From Alphaproteobacteria bacterium SO-S41 (GTDB lineage Bacteria; Pseudomonadota; Alphaproteobacteria; Micropepsales; Micropepsaceae), in NCBI GenBank assembly GCA_019670725.1, contig AP024629.1, positions 434,001-498,000 of the forward strand: DNA of 64,000 bases. The letters run 5' to 3'. Positions 37,267-46,800 of the stretch are shown one piece after another (positions within the stretch are counted from its first letter, which is position 1; the number at the start of each line of letters is the position of its first letter). Position numbers and translations under genes: made by a program. Below the pieces are notes generated by a model. That model searched no databases. It saw nothing but the letters and a program-made list of their open reading frames with translations, and was not told where the DNA came from.

Positions 37267-40200
37267 ATGAACCCCGCCGCCTTCGCCGTCCGCAACTGGC
37301 AGTTCACGCTGGTGATGACGCTGCTTTTCGCGGCGCTCGGCTACAACGCGTTCATGCAGATCCCGCGCGCCGAGGATCCGAGCTTCAACGCGCCGTTCTT
37401 CACCGTGATCACCCAGGCACCGGGCATGGAGGCGAGCGAGGTCGAGAAGCTCATCACCGATCCGATCGAGGATGCCTTCAACGAACTCGACGATGTCCAC
37501 GAGATCAAGTCGACGACGACCAACGGCGTCGCCGTCGTCAACGTGCAGTTCGAGTGGGGTCTCCCCGACATGGATCGCAAGTATGACGAAATCATCCGCG
37601 AGATGAATCGTCTGCGGCCCGAACTTCCCGATGCCGTGCGCGACGTGAAGGTGCGCAAGGGCCAGCCGGGCTATACCAACATCATCCAGTTCGCGCTGAT
37701 CGGCGATGTCTCATATCGCGAGCTGACCGACCGCGCCCGGGACTTCAAGGACACGGTCGAGGGCGTCAACGGCGTCCGCCAGGTTGAAGTCTGGGGCGGT
37801 CCGGTGCCTGAAGTGCGCGTGGCGCTGGACCTGCCCAAGATGAGCCGGCTCGGCGTTTCCATCGACCAGGTGAGCCGCGCGATCCAGGGTGAGAACGCCG
37901 AAATCCCCGGCGGCGCGGTGGAAGCCGGCGGCACGCGCTTCAACCTCAAGACGACGGGCTCCTATGAGAGCCTCGACGAGATCGCCGATACGATCGTCTC
38001 GGCCGAAGGCACCGCGACGGCGCGGGTGCGCGACATCGCCGAGGTCAAGTGGGCCGAGGACGAGGCGACCTACACCGCCCGCTATGACGGGCAGAAGGCG
38101 GTCTACATCACCGCCAATATGCGCGACGGGCAAAGCGTCTTCGATGTGCGCGACGCGATCGTCCGCAAGGCCGATGCGTTCCGCACGACCCTGCCGTCCG
38201 ACATGAAGCTCGAAATCGGCTTCGACCAGAGCGAGAGCGTCGACAAGCGGCTCGGCGGCCTTGCCACCGACTTCCTGATCGCCATCGCGCTGGTGCTGCT
38301 GACGCTGCTGCCGCTCGGCCTCCGTGCCGCGCTGGTCGTGATGTTCTCGATCCCGCTCTCGCTGGCGCTCGGCGTCTTCATGATGGGGCATGCGGGCTTT
38401 TCGCTGAACCAGTTGTCGATCGCCGGCTTCGTGATCTCGCTCGGCCTCCTCGTCGACGATTCCATCGTGGTCGTGGAAAACATCGCGCGTCATATGCGCA
38501 TGGGCAAACGGCCCATGGACGCCGCGATCGACGGGACGAAGCAGATCTCGCTCGCCGTGCTCGGCTGCACGGCGACGCTGATGTTCGCCTTCCTGCCGCT
38601 GCTCTTCCTGCCGGAAGGCGCGGGCGCCTTCACGCGGTCGCTGCCGGTCGCGGTGCTGCTGACCGTCGCCGCCTCGCTCTTCGTCTCGATGACGATCATT
38701 CCCTTCATCGCCTCCAAGCTGCTGAAGCCCGAGGCGCATGAAGAGGGCAACTGGCTGCTCCGCACGGTGATGGCGGGCGTCCACGGCGTCTATCGTCCGC
38801 TGCTCCACCGGGCGCTGGCACGGCCGCTTGTCACCATCGCGATCGCGGCGCTGCTCTTCGTCGGTACGATGATGCTGGTGCCGCGCATCGGCTTCAGCCT
38901 CTTCCCGCTGGCGGATTCACGCGTCGTGATGATCCAGATCGAGCTGCCCGAGGGCGCATCGACCGAGAAGACCGACGCGGCGCTGCGCTTCGTCGAGAAC
39001 GAGGTGAACAAGTCCGACGCCGTCCAGCACGTCATGGCCAATCTCGGCCGCGGCAATCCGCGCGTCTATTACAACGTCAACCAGCGCGAGCTGGCGTCGA
39101 ACATCGCCGACGCCTTCGTGATGCTGAAGGCCTATGACCCCAAGACGACGCCCGGCCTGCTCGACGACTGGCGCAAGGCGTTCGACACCTATCCGGGCGC
39201 CAAGATTCTCGTGAAGTCGATGGAGAATGGGCCGCCGCTCGAAGCCCCCATCGCCATCCGCGTGCGCGGCCCGGAAGTCGAGGGCGTCCGCGAGGTCGCG
39301 CGGCGGCTGGAGGACATGATGCGCGACGTCCCCGGCACGCGCGACGTCAACAACGCCTCGCGCGCGACGCGCACCGATCTGAAGGTCGATGTCGACGAGG
39401 GCAAGGCGGCGCTGCTGGGCATCGCGCCGGGCACGGTCGACCGGGTCGTGCGCCTCGCGGTCGCGGGCGAAACGGCCGGCGACTTTCTCGACAATGACGG
39501 CGAATCCTATCCGATCACGCTGCGCCTGCCGCTCGGCGACCACCACGCGCCGGACATCCTGGACGAGATCTACATCCCGACCGCCTCCGGCGCCGCGGCT
39601 CCGCTCGCCCAGATCGCGACGCTGCGCTTCGACGCCAGCCCTGCGCGGATCGACCGCTTCGACCGCCTGCGCTCGGCGACGGTCACGGCCTATCCGCAGA
39701 CGGGATACCTCACCTCGAACCTCACGACCGAGATCGTGGCGCGGGCAAAGACGATGGAGCTGCCGCCCGGCTATGAGCTGCAAACCGGCGGCGAGTCCGA
39801 GGCGAGCGCCAAGTCGTTCGGCGGCATGGGCAGCGTCGCACTGGTCGCCCTCTTCGGCATCTTCGCGGTGCTGATCTTGGAGTTCCGTTCCTTCAAGTCG
39901 ACGCTGATCGTCGCGAGCGTCATTCCGCTCGGTCTGCTCGGCGGCATTCTCGGCCTCTATGTTTCGGGCTACACGCTCTCGTTCACCGCGATGATCGGGC
40001 TGATCGCGCTGGTCGGTATCGAGATCAAGAACTCGATCCTGCTGGTCGATTTCACCAACCAGCTCCGCGCCCAGGGCGCGCCGCTGCGCGAGGCGATCGA
40101 GACGGCGGGCGAGGTGCGCTTCCTGCCGATCCTCTTGACCTCGATCACCGCGATCGGCGGCATGCTGCCGCTGGCGGTGCAGGGCTCGGGCCTCTATTCG

Positions 40201-40353
40201 CCGCTCGCCTGTGTGCTGATCGGCGGGCTCGTGACCTCGACGCTGCTCTCGCGCCTGGTGACCCCGGCCTGCTATCTTCTGCTTGCGCCGCGCGACAAAA
40301 AGCCCGCCCCCATCGAGGCGCCCGAAGGGGCTATGCTCGCGGCGGGGGAGTGA
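37267..40353 (+). CDS. RND family efflux permease
   Basis: 1028 residues, the usual RND length, with 12 membrane helices in two halves and two large periplasmic loops. Helix 4 has GLLVDDSIVVVENIARHMR with the proton-relay Asp pair; the C-terminal half has ALVGIEIKNSILLVDFTNQL. The N terminus (MNPAAFAVRNWQFTLV) and the IPRAEDPSFNAPFF segment suggest the MexF/heavy-metal-independent HAE-1-like group; the substrate is unknown. It begins 5 bp after the adaptor and is translationally clustered with it. Confidence 0.95.
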   Translation: MNPAAFAVRNWQFTLVMTLLFAALGYNAFMQIPRAEDPSFNAPFFTVITQAPGMEASEVEKLITDPIEDAFNELDDVHEIKSTTTNGVAVVNVQFEWGLPDMDRKYDEIIREMNRLRPELPDAVRDVKVRKGQPGYTNIIQFALIGDVSYRELTDRARDFKDTVEGVNGVRQVEVWGGPVPEVRVALDLPKMSRLGVSIDQVSRAIQGENAEIPGGAVEAGGTRFNLKTTGSYESLDEIADTIVSAEGTATARVRDIAEVKWAEDEATYTARYDGQKAVYITANMRDGQSVFDVRDAIVRKADAFRTTLPSDMKLEIGFDQSESVDKRLGGLATDFLIAIALVLLTLLPLGLRAALVVMFSIPLSLALGVFMMGHAGFSLNQLSIAGFVISLGLLVDDSIVVVENIARHMRMGKRPMDAAIDGTKQISLAVLGCTATLMFAFLPLLFLPEGAGAFTRSLPVAVLLTVAASLFVSMTIIPFIASKLLKPEAHEEGNWLLRTVMAGVHGVYRPLLHRALARPLVTIAIAALLFVGTMMLVPRIGFSLFPLADSRVVMIQIELPEGASTEKTDAALRFVENEVNKSDAVQHVMANLGRGNPRVYYNVNQRELASNIADAFVMLKAYDPKTTPGLLDDWRKAFDTYPGAKILVKSMENGPPLEAPIAIRVRGPEVEGVREVARRLEDMMRDVPGTRDVNNASRATRTDLKVDVDEGKAALLGIAPGTVDRVVRLAVAGETAGDFLDNDGESYPITLRLPLGDHHAPDILDEIYIPTASGAAAPLAQIATLRFDASPARIDRFDRLRSATVTAYPQTGYLTSNLTTEIVARAKTMELPPGYELQTGGESEASAKSFGGMGSVALVALFGIFAVLILEFRSFKSTLIVASVIPLGLLGGILGLYVSGYTLSFTAMIGLIALVGIEIKNSILLVDFTNQLRAQGAPLREAIETAGEVRFLPILLTSITAIGGMLPLAVQGSGLYSPLACVLIGGLVTSTLLSRLVTPACYLLLAPRDKKPAPIEAPEGAMLAAGE

Positions 40354-40362
40354 GTTGATTCA

Positions 40363-40995
40363 ATGAAACCGCAGCAGAAATCCGCCTATCATCATGGCGA
40401 TCTGAAGGAAGCGCTGGTCGAAGCGACGCGCGAGATCATCGAGAGCGAGGGCCTCGACCAGTTCACGATGCGCGAGAGCGCGCGGCGGGCGGGCGTCAGC
40501 CACGGTGCGCCGGCCCATCATTTCGGCGACAAGACGGGCCTGCTGACCGAACTTGCCGTGCAGTCCTTCGAAGCCCGGGTGGCCCAGTCCGAAGCCTATA
40601 TGGCCGAGGCCGGCGACGATCCGATGGCGCGGCTGAGGGCCTGCGGTCTCGCCCATATCGACTACACAATCCGCCATCCCCGCCTGCATGAGCTCTGCTC
40701 GCGCCCCGACATGACAAACCGCGACGATCCGCATCTGCAGGCGGTGATCACACGCATGTCCGAGATGCTGATCGCGACGATGAGCGAAGTCGCAGGGCAC
40801 GAGCTGAAGCCTGAGAAGGAAGCCAACCCCGAAACCCTGCTGGCGCTGGTCGTGGTGCACGGCTTCGCGGCACTGGTGAATGACGGGATGATCCTCGCCG
40901 ACGTGCCCGACGCCGAGCGCCCCGCGCGTGCGCGGGTGCTGGCGGAAGGGGTGATGGGCCTTCTGGAAAAGGCATTCCGCGCACCCCGCGAGTGA
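40363..40995 (+). CDS. TetR/AcrR family transcriptional regulator
   Basis: 210 residues. The N-terminal helix-turn-helix has FTMRESARRAGVSHGAPAHH and FGDKTGLLTELA, preceded by YHHGDLKEALVEA, a common TetR opening. The C-terminal ligand domain is all-helical and diverged. It lies 9 bp after the pump gene and probably represses the operon through the palindrome at 36121. A bidirectional terminator follows. Confidence 0.92.
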   Translation: MKPQQKSAYHHGDLKEALVEATREIIESEGLDQFTMRESARRAGVSHGAPAHHFGDKTGLLTELAVQSFEARVAQSEAYMAEAGDDPMARLRACGLAHIDYTIRHPRLHELCSRPDMTNRDDPHLQAVITRMSEMLIATMSEVAGHELKPEKEANPETLLALVVVHGFAALVNDGMILADVPDAERPARARVLAEGVMGLLEKAFRAPRE

Positions 40996-41019
40996 CTCCG
41001 CGCTTCATTGAGAGAGATG

Positions 41020-41050
41020 AAAAACCCCGAAGGAGCCCTCCGGGGTTTTT
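41020..41050. terminator. Bidirectional rho-independent terminator
   Basis: AAAAACCCCG-AAGGAGCCCTC-CGGGGTTTTT forms a GC-rich stem with A/T flanks on both sides. It separates the convergent TetR gene and the DUF6600 gene and can serve both. Confidence 0.88.
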
Positions 41051-41053
41051 GTC

Positions 41054-42679
41054 TTACTGGTTGGTCGTGGTCTCCGCCGGCGGCGGGGGCTCCGGGGCAG
41101 GGGGTGGCGGCGGCGCTTCATAGACCGGCGCGGGCGGCGGCTCGTAGGCCGGTTCCGGCGGTGTGTAGCTTTCGACCGGCGCCTCATAGGCAGGCTCCGG
41201 CGCGACATAGGCCTCGGCCTGTGGCGCCTCGTAGCTGGGCTCCGGCGGGGCGGGCTGCTCGTAGGCTGGCTCCGGTGCGGTGTACGTTTCGGCCGGCTGC
41301 TCATAGCTCGGCTCGGGCGCCGCATAGGTCTCCGCTGGCGGCTCGTAGGTCGGCTCCGGCGCCGTATACGTCTCTACCGGCGCCTCATAGGCGGGCTCGG
41401 ACGGCGGCGCATAGGCTTCGACCGGCGCGTCGTAGGTCGGCTCGGGCGCAGGTGCCGGAATGGTCTCGGCCGGGGCTTCATAGACCGGTTCCTGCGGCGT
41501 GACGGCCTCGACCGGCGCCTCATAGACAGGCGCTTCCGGCGTGACATAGGCCTCGGCCGGCGGCGTATAGGCGGCGTCCGGCGCCGGGGGCACGGTCGTG
41601 TCCTGAGGCACGTCGGGGATCACGGCATCGGCGCCGGGTTCCGCGGGCAGCGGCGCAGTCGGGGCGATCGCGGCCTCGAGGGGCTGTTCGCCGGGCTGTG
41701 CTTCAGGCACGGCCGGCGCGATCCGTCCGATCTCGGTTGCATCGGCCGGCGGCACCGTGACATCGGGCTGGGCGGGCAGCGGCTCGGTCGGGCCGTTCGC
41801 GGTTTCGGTCGCGACCGTCGTCTGCTCGGTGGCGATCTGCTCGATCACCGCCGGGTCGTCGGCGATCGGGGTCTCGACGGGGCGGTAGACCTCGACGACG
41901 CCCGGACCCGCAGCGTCGCCGCCGGCATTGGGAGCGGTCGCCTCGGTCACCGTCACGGTCTCGATCGGGGTCTCGGCGACCGCGTTCACGGCATCGACCG
42001 ACACGCCGTAATTGTAGACGCGATTATCGACAATCGTCACATTGGTGATGTTGTTCACCACCGTCGTATTGTTGTTGACGATGGTGACGTTCTGCTGCGC
42101 CGGCACGACATGGCGGTCGATGCGGCGGTCGCCGAGATGACGGCGCGGCGCATAGCACCAGCTGTCGCGATAGACGATCTGGATGATCGGCCGGTACGAG
42201 AAGAAGTCGTTGAAGGCGTTGCCCCACAGATAGGACGAGGGGATCGGCGCCCAGCCGAGATAGTCGCCCTGGTCCGACCACGTCACCCAGGCGGGGCCCC
42301 AGACATAGCCGGGCACCCAATACCAGCCGAGGCGGCGGTCATAGTCCCACGAGCCATAGTGATAGGTCGCCCAGCCGAACGGCTCGGCACTGGACCACAT
42401 CCAGCCGTAATCGCGCGTATTGACCCAGCGGCCGACCGTGTAGGGGCGCCAGTTGCGCTGCCGGTGGGGCACCCAGACCTGGCCGTAGCGGCCGTAATTG
42501 ACCCAGCGGCCATAGGGCTGGAGCTGGTCGTAGAACACGCTGAAGCTGACGGAGGTGCGGCCCCGCGCTTCGGCGGTGGCGGTGAATTCGAAGCGGCCAG
42601 GCTCGCTGAGCGAGGGGCCGGCGCCGAAAAAGGCGAGGCCCGCGACGGTGGCGGCGAGAAGGCCGGGCAGGGTCTTCAT
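41054..42679 (-). CDS. DUF6600-like secreted protein with proline-rich repeat tail
   Basis: 541 residues from ATG 42679, which opens with a signal peptide (PGLLAATVAGLAFFGAG). Residues about 40-190 are Trp/Tyr-rich with repeated YGRWV, GRWVNTRDYGWMW and LGWYWVPGYVWGPAWV units typical of the DUF6600 region. Residues about 195-230 are Asn/Val-rich (NNNTTVVNNITNVTIVDN). The remaining half is a low-complexity Pro/Glu/Ala/Tyr tail with about a dozen EPxYExPxE(A/T)Y units. It is likely surface or periplasm localised with a wall-spanning or adhesive tail. The exact role is unknown. Confidence 0.75.
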   Translation of the reverse strand: MKTLPGLLAATVAGLAFFGAGPSLSEPGRFEFTATAEARGRTSVSFSVFYDQLQPYGRWVNYGRYGQVWVPHRQRNWRPYTVGRWVNTRDYGWMWSSAEPFGWATYHYGSWDYDRRLGWYWVPGYVWGPAWVTWSDQGDYLGWAPIPSSYLWGNAFNDFFSYRPIIQIVYRDSWCYAPRRHLGDRRIDRHVVPAQQNVTIVNNNTTVVNNITNVTIVDNRVYNYGVSVDAVNAVAETPIETVTVTEATAPNAGGDAAGPGVVEVYRPVETPIADDPAVIEQIATEQTTVATETANGPTEPLPAQPDVTVPPADATEIGRIAPAVPEAQPGEQPLEAAIAPTAPLPAEPGADAVIPDVPQDTTVPPAPDAAYTPPAEAYVTPEAPVYEAPVEAVTPQEPVYEAPAETIPAPAPEPTYDAPVEAYAPPSEPAYEAPVETYTAPEPTYEPPAETYAAPEPSYEQPAETYTAPEPAYEQPAPPEPSYEAPQAEAYVAPEPAYEAPVESYTPPEPAYEPPPAPVYEAPPPPPAPEPPPPAETTTNQ

Positions 42680-42801
42680 AGGCAAGTCCTCAAGTCGAAA
42701 GGCGCCCCCAGGCAGCCGATATGGGGTCAAAATCGCGTGGACCACCTGTACGGCGGCTGAACGCGCGGGCCGGCACCTGCGGCATTCCGTCCCTGCGTGG
42801 C

Positions 42802-43680
42802 TCAGAGACCGGCCGCCCAGCGCTCCAGCATCGCGGTGATCGCAGGCAGCATCGCCGGATCGCCTGCGGCGCCCGCGAGTTCGTCGAGCCGCAGGACCGC
42901 CGTCAGAGTTTCGATCCGGTTGCGGTCCAGGCAGCGGCCGGAAAGCGGTTCATAGGCGTCGGCGATCCGCCAGGCGAGGTCGCGTGCCACGAAGCCCGGA
43001 TAGACGAATTCGCGGTGCACTGCGCCGAAGCCGGAATCGCCGAAGTCGAAGAGGCCATTCAGCCGATGCCGGGCGTGGTCGAACGCCATGTTCCAACCAT
43101 GACCGTCGAAGTAGCCAAAGGTTTCGTCGAGCGGATCGGGCGGCAGAGCGGCCCAGGCGCCGAGGGTCCGCTCGGCGAAATCCTGGAGACGGGTGGGGAG
43201 GACGGCGGCGATGTCGCGCTCGATCGTGCTGGCGTCGTGCCATGGCCCGATCGCAAGAGCGCCGGCCGCGCGCATTTCGCCGTGATCCAGCCGGTGCAGC
43301 TCGGCGAAGAACCGTGCCATGTCCCGGGCGAGCCGGTCGCGGGCGGCAAGCGGCAGGCGGTCGTAATCTGCGGCGACGAGATGCTCGCCTTTCAACTTCG
43401 CGTGACGGGAGAAGAGCCGCTCGCCTTCATGAAGTGTCGTGCGAGGCAGTGTCATGGTGACCGCCGGCGCGACCGCGGCGAGCAGGCGGGATTCCCGGAT
43501 CAGCGCTTCCTCCGCCCGGGCGTGGCGCGGGAACTTGAAGATCAGTGCATCGTCCACGTCGACGGCGGCGCTGTCCCAGCCCTCGTTCAACAAGGAGAAG
43601 CGAGACCCCGCCAGCTCCGGAAAGGCCGTCAGGATGACCGGCGTCAGCGCTTCAAGGGCGATGTCGGGCTTGAGGGCCAT
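42802..43680 (-). CDS. APH-fold aminoglycoside phosphotransferase-like protein
   Basis: 292 residues from ATG 43680. N-lobe features include LIFKFPRHARAEEALIRE (Lys of the nucleotide site) and the C-lobe has FGYFDGHGWNMAFD (Brenner-like loop with Asp and Asn) and LFDFGDSGFGAVHREF (DFG-like metal site). The family phosphorylates small molecules, and true aminoglycoside resistance is not implied. A further open frame to 43764 has no better start. It is divergent from the nSTAND gene across 182 bp. Confidence 0.8.
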   Translation of the reverse strand: MALKPDIALEALTPVILTAFPELAGSRFSLLNEGWDSAAVDVDDALIFKFPRHARAEEALIRESRLLAAVAPAVTMTLPRTTLHEGERLFSRHAKLKGEHLVAADYDRLPLAARDRLARDMARFFAELHRLDHGEMRAAGALAIGPWHDASTIERDIAAVLPTRLQDFAERTLGAWAALPPDPLDETFGYFDGHGWNMAFDHARHRLNGLFDFGDSGFGAVHREFVYPGFVARDLAWRIADAYEPLSGRCLDRNRIETLTAVLRLDELAGAAGDPAMLPAITAMLERWAAGL

Positions 43681-43862
43681 CCGACGGGCATAAAGGCGGT
43701 GCGGCGGATTGTCATGGGTAGTTCTGCAACTCGCCCTTTCCGCGCGGAAATCGGCAAACGCCATGTTGCCGCCGTAAAGGCTTGCCCCTTATCGTGCCGC
43801 GCCGATCCGTCCATGGACGGGCGGGCCTGCCGCGTGCCTGTTGCGTCGTATCCGGGGTTCCC

Positions 43863-46800
43863 ATGCCGAAGCCATTGCGCATTTTCATCTCCTCGCCCGG
43901 CGACGTGTCGGCCGAGCGCCGGCGTTCGGCGCTGGTGGTGGAGAGCCTGAAAAAGGAATTCGCGCGCTTCTTCGACATTACCGCCTATCTCTGGGAACAC
44001 GAGGCGATGCTCGCGACCGGGCATTTCCAGGACGTCATCGAGCCGCCAAGCCAGTCCGACATCGTGGTGCTGATCCTCTGGTCGCGCCTCGGCACGCCGC
44101 TGCCGGTTAATTCGGGCAAGCGCGAATATCGCGGCCTCGACGGCCGCGCGCCGGTGACGGGCACCGAATGGGAATATGAGGACGCGCTCGCGGCCAATCG
44201 CGACAAGGGCGCGCCGGACCTGCTGGTCTATCGCTCCAACCGTGAGCCGCAGATCTCGCTGCGTGATCCCCAGAAGAAGCAGCTGGCCGAAAACCAGTGG
44301 ACGGCGCTAGAGGATTTCTGGTCGCGCTATTTCCAGGCGGGCGGCGTCTTTCTCTCCGCCTATCACGGCTTCGACGACCTCGAAGATTTCGGCGACATGC
44401 TGGAGGCGCATCTGCGCCAGCTCATCCGCAGCCGCATCGAGAAGGGCCGGATCGAGGCGGGCAGCGACGTGCGCGCGACCTGGATGCAGTCGCCGTTCCG
44501 CGGCCTCTCGTCTTATGAATTCGAACACGCCCCGATCTTCTTCGGGCGTGGCGCGGCGCAGCTGAAAGCCGTCGAACAGGTCGTCAAGAACGCCAATGAA
44601 GGCAAGGCTTTCCTGCTGGTGCTGGGTGCCTCCGGTTCGGGCAAGTCCTCGCTGGTCCGCGCGGGCCTCCTCCCCAACCTCTTCGCGCGCGGCGTCGCCG
44701 ATGGCGCGGGCCTGTGGCGGCGGGCCATCTTCAAGCCGGGCGATGCGGACGGCAATCTGTTCCTCGGCCTTGCCAGGACGCTGACCGAGGACCGCGTGAA
44801 GGAAGGGGTCGGCCTGCCGGAAATTCTCGGCCCCGGCGTCACGCTGGAGCAGCTGGAAAATGCGCTGCGCCGTTCGGTCGATGATCCCGGTTTCGTCTTC
44901 ACCCCGGCACTCGGCAAGGTGTCGTCCGAAGCGCGCGCCGCCGGCAAGATCATGGGCCATGAAAGCGCGAAGCTCGCGCTGGTGCTGGATCAGCTCGAAG
45001 AGATCTTTACGGATGCCTCGATCTCGACCGAGGAGCGCAACACCTTCATCCGCCTAATCGGCTCGCTCGCGAAGAGCGGCCAGGTCTGGGTGATCGCGAC
45101 GATGCGCTCCGACTTTTGGCACAAGGCCGCGGCCTCGCCGGAACTGGTGGCGCTGGCCGAAGGGCTCGGCCGCATGGATCTGCTGCCGCCGAGCCAGGCG
45201 GAGCTAGCGGAAATGATCCGCCGTCCCGCCGCCGCCGCGGGCCTCAGCTTCGAGGATCATTCCGAAACGCGCGTCGGCCTCGACGGCGTGATTGCGGAAG
45301 AGGCCTCGCGCGATCCGGGGTCGCTGCCGCTCGTCTCGTTCATGCTCGACGCGCTCTACAAGACGGATGTCGAGAAATCCAAGGGCGCGGTCCTTACCTA
45401 CGGCACCTACGAGGCACTGGGCGGCATCAAGGGCGCGATCGCGACCCGGGCCGACGAGATCCTGAACGCGCAGCCCGCCGACGTTCAGGCGGCGCTGCCC
45501 TCGGTACTGCGGGCCCTCGTTACCGTCGACAGCGACCGCGACCAGAATGCGACGGCCCGTACCGCACCGTTAAATGCGTTCCCGGCGGGTTCGCCCCGCC
45601 GCGCATTGGTTGATGCCTTCCTCGATCCCGCCGCGCGCCTGCTCATCGCCGATGGCGATGGCGGCGAAGCCCGCATCCGCGTCGCGCACGAGGCGCTGAT
45701 CAACCACTGGACCCGCGCCCGCGAACAGATCAATCGCGACCGCCGCGATCTCGAAACCCGCACGCGCCTCGAAGAAGACGAGCAGCTGTGGCGCGCCGCG
45801 CCGGCGGCGGAGAAGCCGGCCCGCCTGCTGGAAGGCCTGGCGCTGGAAGAGGGCAAGGACCTCGTCGTCAAATGGAGCGACGAGCTGCCGCAGTCGCTGA
45901 AGGATTACATTGAGGAAAGCCGCAAGACTGCGAACCTCAAACGCAACCGCCGCACGCGTATCTTGACCGCCGTCGCCGCCGTGATGGCGGTGCTGGCGAT
46001 CGGCGCCGGCGTGCTCGGCATTTTCGCGCTGCGCCAGGAAGCGCTGGCGCAGGCCGAGAGCGAACGCGCACAGGCCGAAAGCGAGCGCGCCAAATCGGCC
46101 GAGGACCAGGCCGAGGAGCGGCTGAAGGATACCCAGCGCGGCAGTGCGCGGCTCGTCGCACGACAGTCCTATCTCGCCTCGCATGGCGGCTATTCGGAGC
46201 TCGCGCTGGCGCTTGCGGTCGAGTCGGTGCGGATCGCGCAACAGGCCGGCGGCGAATTGCCGCTCGCCTCGCTGGCGGCGCTGCAGCATGCGGCGTCGAC
46301 CGACACGATCGTCTCGGTGCTCGCCGATTCCAACGGATCGCTGGGTGCCCTTTCGTTCGGTGCCGATCCCGGCGTCATCTATACCGGCGGCAACGGTACG
46401 CTGACCGTGTGGAACACCTTCCTCGGCACCGAGCGGGCATTCTTCGGTACGAACGAGGTCGGCTTCGTCACCAGCGATGCCGACGACGCGGGCCATTATC
46501 TCGTCAACGCCTACAACGACAAGACGCTGCAGGTCTTCGACGCCTCGACCTTCGAGACCGTGGGCAACATGCTCACCTTCGACGCCGGGTTGACGATGGT
46601 CGAGATCGACCGCAACGGGCGCGAGATCCTGGTCGCCGATGATGCGGGGGCGATCCATTTCATCGACGCCGCTACGCAGCAGCCGATCGCCTCGGAAAAG
46701 GCGCACGATGCGCCGCTCGGCGACATGAAGATCGCGGATAATCTGTCGATCGCCGTGACGGCGGACAGTGCCGGCAAGGCGGTGATCTGGGACCTCGCGA

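Noticed and set aside
42802-43680. Aminoglycoside resistance gene
   Set aside because: The APH fold is clear, but the Brenner loop is atypical (DGHGWN) and the fold is used by many small-molecule kinases; no resistance context.
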